From Megachile rotundata (Eukaryota > Arthropoda > Insecta > Hymenoptera > Megachilidae), in contig NW_027473690.1 in NCBI RefSeq assembly GCF_050947335.1, positions 111,607-175,606 on the forward strand: a stretch of DNA of 64,000 bases. The letters run 5' to 3'. Shown piece by piece: positions 59,631 through 64,000 of the stretch. The position numbers and the translations under genes were made by a program. The notes below the pieces were generated by a model, which worked only from the letters and a program-made list of their open reading frames with translations, searched no databases and had not been told where the DNA came from. Positions within the stretch are counted from its first letter, which is position 1. Each line of letters starts with the position of its first letter.

Positions 59631-62600
59631 TCGATAGAACGACAATTACTATACTTATTACTCTTATTATTATCAATCTAACTCGTATTATTAGCCATAT
59701 TATGCTTACATGATCGATAGAACGACAAATACTATACTTATTACTCTTATTATTATCAATCTATATCATATTATTAGCCATATTATGCTTATATGATCGA
59801 TAGAACGACAATTACTATACTCACTACTCTTGGTATTATCAATCTAACTCATATTATTAGCCATATTATGCTTATATTATCGATAGAACGACAGTTACTA
59901 TACTTATTACTGTTATTATTATCAATCTAACTCATATTATTAGCCATATTATGCTTATATGATCGATAGAATGAGAATTACAATACTCACTACTCTTAGT
60001 ATTATCACTCTAACTCATATTATTAGCCTTATTATGCTTATATGATCGATAGAACGACAATTACTGTAGTTATTACTCTTATTATTATCAATCTAACTCA
60101 TATTATTAGCCATATTTTGCTTATATGATCGATAGAACTACAATTACTATACCCATTACTCTTATTATTATCAATCTAACTCATATTATTAGCCATATTA
60201 TGCTTATATGATCGATAGAACGAGAATTACTATACTCACTACTCTTAGTATTATCAATCTAACTCATATTACTAGCCATATTATGGTTATATTATCGATA
60301 GAACGACAATTACTATACTTTCTACTGTTATTATTATCAATCTAACTCATATTATTAGCCATATTATGCTTAAATGATCGATAGAACTACAATTACTATA
60401 CTCATTACTCTTATTATTATCAATCTAACTCATATTATTAGCCATATTATGCTTATATGATCGATAGAACGAGAATTACTATACTCACTACTCTTAGTAT
60501 TATCAATCTAACTCATATTATTAGCCATATTATGCTTATATGATCGATAGAACGACAATTACTATACTTATTACTCTTATTATTATCAATCTAACTCATA
60601 TTATTGGCCATATTATGCTGATATGATCGATAGAACGAGAACTACTATACTCACTACTCTTAGTATTATCAATCTAACTCATATTATTAGCCATATTATG
60701 CTTATATTATCGATAGAACGACAATTACTATACTTATTACTGTTATTATTATCAATCTAACTCATATTATTAGCCATATTATGCTTATATGATCGGTAGA
60801 ACGAGAATTACTATACTCACTACTCTTAGTATTATCAATCTAACTCATATTATTAGCCATATTATGCTTATATGATCGATAGAACGACAATTACTATACT
60901 TATTACTCTTATTATTATGAATCTAACTCATATTATTAACCATATTATGCCGATATGATCGATAGAACTACAATTACTATACTCATTACTCTTATTATTA
61001 TCAATCTAACTCATATTATTAGCCATATTATGCTTATATGATCGATAGAACGAGAATTACTATACTCACTACTCATAGTATTATCAATCTAACTCATATT
61101 ATTAGCCATATTATGCTTATATTATCGATAGAACGACAATTACTATACTTATTACTGTTATTATTATCAATCTAACTCATATTATTAGCCATATTATGCT
61201 TAAATGATCGATAGAACGACAATTACTATACTTATTACTCTTATTATTATCAATCTAACTCGTATTATTAGCCATATTATGCTTACATGATCGATAGAAC
61301 GACAAATACTATACTTATTACTCTTATTATTATCAATCTATATCATATTATTAGCCATATTATGCTTATATGATCGATAGAACGAGAATTACTATACTCA
61401 CTACTCTTAGTATTATCAATCTAACTCATATTATTAGCCATATTATGCTTATATGATCGATAGAACGACAATTACTATACTTATTACTCTTATTATTATG
61501 AATCTAACTCATATTATTAACCATATTATGCCGATATGATCGATAGAACTACAATTACTATACTCATTACTCTTATTATTATCAATCTAACTCATATTAT
61601 TAGCCATATTATGCTTATATGATCGATAGAACGAGAATTACTATACTCACTACTCTTAGTATTATCAATCTAACTCATATTATTAGCCATTTTATGCTTA
61701 TATTATCGATAGAACGACAATTACTATACTTATTACTGTTATTATTATCAATCTGACTCATATTATTACCCATATTATGCTTAAATGATCGATAGAACGA
61801 CAATTACTATACTTATTACTCTTATTATTATCAATCTAACTCATATTATTAGCCATATTATGCTTATATGATCGATAGAACGACAAATACTATACTGACT
61901 ACTCTTATTATTATCAATCTAACTCATATTATTAACCATATTATGCAGATATGATCGATAGAACTACAATTACTATACTCATTACTCTTATTATTATCAA
62001 TCTAACTCATATTATTAGCCATATTATGCTTATATGATGGATAGAACGAGAATTACTATACTCACTACTCTTAGTATTATCAATCTAACTCATATTATTA
62101 GCCATATTATGCTTATATTATCGATAGAACGACAATTACTATACTTATTACTGTTATTATTATCAATCTAACTCATATTATTAGCCATATTATGCTTAAA
62201 TGATCGATAGAATGAGAATTACTATACTCACTACTCTTAGTATTATCACTCTAACTCATATTATTAGCCATATTATGCTTATATGATCGAGAGAACGACA
62301 ATTACTATACTTATTACTCTTATTATTATCAATCTAACTCATATTATTAGCCTTATTATGCTTATATGATCGATAGAACGACAAGTACTGTAGTTATTAC
62401 TCTTATTATTATCAATCTAACTCATATTATTAGCCATATTATGCTTATATGATCGATAGAACGAGAATTACTATACTCACTACTCTTAGTATTATCAATC
62501 TAACTCATATTATTAGCCATATTATGCTTATATGATCGATAGAACGACAATTACTATACTTATTACTCTTATTATTATGAATCTAACTCATATTATTCAC

Positions 62601-63854
62601 CATATTATGCCGATATGATCGATAGAACTACAATTACTATACTCATTACTCTTATTATTATCAATCTAACTCATATTATTAGCCATATTATGCTTATATT
62701 ATCGATAGAACGACAATTACTATACTTATTACTGTTATTATTATCAATCTAACTCATATTATTAGCCATATTATGCTTGAATGATCGATAGAACGACAAT
62801 TACTATACTTATTACTCTTATTATTATCAATCTAACTCGTATTATTAGCCATATTATGCTTACATGATCGATAGAACGACAAATACTATACTTATTACTC
62901 TTATTATTATCAATCTATATAATATTATTAGCCATATTATGCTTATATGATCGATAGAATGAGAATTACTATACTCACTACTCTTAGTATTATCACTCTA
63001 ACTCATATTATTAGCCTTATTATGCTTATATGATCGATAGAACGACAATTACTGTAGTTATTACTCTTATTATTATCAATCTAACTCATATTATTAGCCA
63101 TATTATGCTTATATGATCGATAGAATGAGAATTACAATACTCACTACTCTTAGTATTATCACTCTAACTCATATTATTAGCCTTATTATGCTTATATGAT
63201 CGATAGAACGACAATTACTGTAGTTATTACTCTTATTATTATCAATCTAACTCATATTATTAGCCATATTTTGCTTATATGATCGATAGAACTACAATTA
63301 CTATACCCATTACTCTTATTATTATCAATCTAACTCATATTATTAGCCATATTATGCTTATATGATCGATAGAACGACAATTACTATACTTATTACTCTT
63401 ATTATTATCAATCTAACTCATATTATTAGCCATATTATGCTTATATGATCGATAGAACGAGAACTACTATACTCACTACTCTTAGTATTATCAATCTAAC
63501 TCATATTATTAGCCATTTTATGCTTATATTATCGATAGAACGACAATTACTATACTTATTACTGTTATTATTATCAATCTGACTCATATTATTACCCATA
63601 TTATGCTTAAATGATCGATAGAACGACAATTACTATACTTATTACTCTTATTATTATCAATCTAACTCATATTATTAGCCATATTATGCTTATATGATCG
63701 ATAGAACGACAAATACTATACTTACTACTCTTATTACTATCAATCTAACTCATATTATTAGCCATATTATGCTTATATGATCGATAGAGCGAGAATTACT
63801 ATACTCACTACTCTTAGTATTATCAATCTAACTCATATTATTAGCCATATTATG
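59631..63854 (-). repeat. Distal right part of the array, mixed subtype order
   Basis: 46 exact 83-bp monomers run from 60037 to 63854. They hold known subtypes, including the GATGGATAG monomer (62029, 203 monomers from the one at 45180), the TTACATG/CTATATC pair and the CTGACTC/ACCCATATTATG monomer. Private variants include GATCGGTAG (near 60795), TATACTTTCTACTG (near 60317), TTGAATGATCG (near 62777) and CTATATAATATT (near 62918). I did not find a clean tandem HOR here. Confidence 0.7.
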
Positions 63855-63936
63855 GTTATATTATCGATAGAACGACAATTACTATACTTATTACTGTTAT
63901 TATTATCAATCTACTCATATTATTAGCCATATTATG
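63855..63936 (-). repeat. 82-bp monomer with a 1-bp deletion
   Basis: Reads ATCAATCTACTCATATT where other monomers have ATCAATCTAACTCATATT, so one A of AA is missing near 63913. The next monomer starts at 63937, 82 bases after the previous start. Confidence 0.9.
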
Positions 63937-64000
63937 CTTAAATGATCGATAGAATGAGAATTACTATACTCACTACTCTTAGTATTATCACTCTAACTCA

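Larger units (their letters stand above)
18061..64000 (-). repeat. Satellite array, right arm: 83-bp monomer, reverse orientation
   Basis: The same satellite family read as its reverse complement, with monomers here beginning CTTATATGATCGATAG and ending GCCATATTATG. There are 552 complete monomers, a 75-base partial at 18061-18135 and a 64-base partial at 63937-64000. Anchor counting gives runs of 33, 29, 441 and 46 monomers of exactly 83 bp, separated or followed by three shortened ones. The A, B and B2 families and many subtypes of the left arm are present. Some subtypes were seen only here: GATGGATAG, CAATCTATATC, GATCGATGGAACGAGAAC and TAAATGGTCG. No gene, mobile element or unique sequence was found in 45.9 kb. 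In the consensus, stops (TGA, TAG, TAA, TAG) close every frame within about 100 bases, somewhat later in variants that lose one. Confidence 0.98.

Noticed and set aside
18061..64000. Open reading frames on the strand opposite the monomer orientation
   Set aside because: Consensus stops close each frame within about 100 bases. Longer gaps appear only where a variant loses a stop, and the 83-bp period shifts frame each unit. There is no start context or codon structure.
1..64000. CENP-B box or another known centromere motif
   Set aside because: No CGGG-containing or similar G+C-rich box is in the monomer. A centromeric role is not excluded but has no motif support.
1..64000. Telomeric repeat (TTAGG, TTAGGG, TTTAGGG)
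   Set aside because: GTTAGATT in the monomer looks slightly similar, but no tandem short repeat is present.
18061..64000. Right arm as a second, unrelated satellite
   Set aside because: It is the reverse complement of the same monomer and shares subtypes and an eight-monomer haplotype with the left arm.
1..64000. Naming the host species
   Set aside because: I do not recognise the 83-bp monomer. A database search with the consensus would be decisive and could not be run.

Overview
The whole window is satellite DNA. Apart from a 100-base run of N (17961-18060), every stretch I read belongs to one tandem repeat with an 83-bp monomer that is about 24% G+C. I find no gene, RNA gene, transposon, microsatellite island or unique sequence. 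Tens of kilobases of layered satellite beside an assembly gap point to a eukaryotic heterochromatic block, such as a centromere, pericentromere, subtelomere or heterochromatic arm. I do not recognise the monomer, so I name no species.

Layout. Left arm, 1-17960: 216 complete monomers plus 32 bases, all in one orientation (here called +, starting CATAATATGG and ending ATCGATCATATAAG). Gap, 17961-18060: exactly 100 N, which looks like a scaffolding placeholder. Right arm, 18061-64000: 552 complete monomers plus two partial ones, all in the opposite orientation. The arms converge on the gap. The 83-bp register holds across both arms: my anchor counts find only three short monomers (81, 71 and 82 bp) among 768 and no longer ones.

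Organisation. Two main monomer families, A and B, differ by linked substitutions and in places alternate strictly, giving 166-bp dimers. Subtypes are arranged in higher-order repeats (HORs). In the left arm a 43-monomer unit (3,569 bp), an enlarged copy of it, a 27-monomer unit (2,241 bp, twice) and further partial copies follow one another. In the right arm I traced repeats of 5 to 57 monomers, always in whole-monomer steps, including two copies of about 4.44 kb placed 4,731 bp apart with no difference at the rare variants I compared. An eight-monomer haplotype of the left arm (1246-1909) recurs as its reverse complement at 22616-23279 with about eight differences in 664 bp. Both arms therefore come from one HOR lineage.

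The main open question is whether the inversion at the gap is a real head-to-head satellite array or a contig placed backwards. The sequence cannot settle it. The rest reads as a record of how a satellite evolves: in-register unequal exchange or amplification, conversion-like patches, chimeric monomers, rare slippage deletions and more private variants near the gap.
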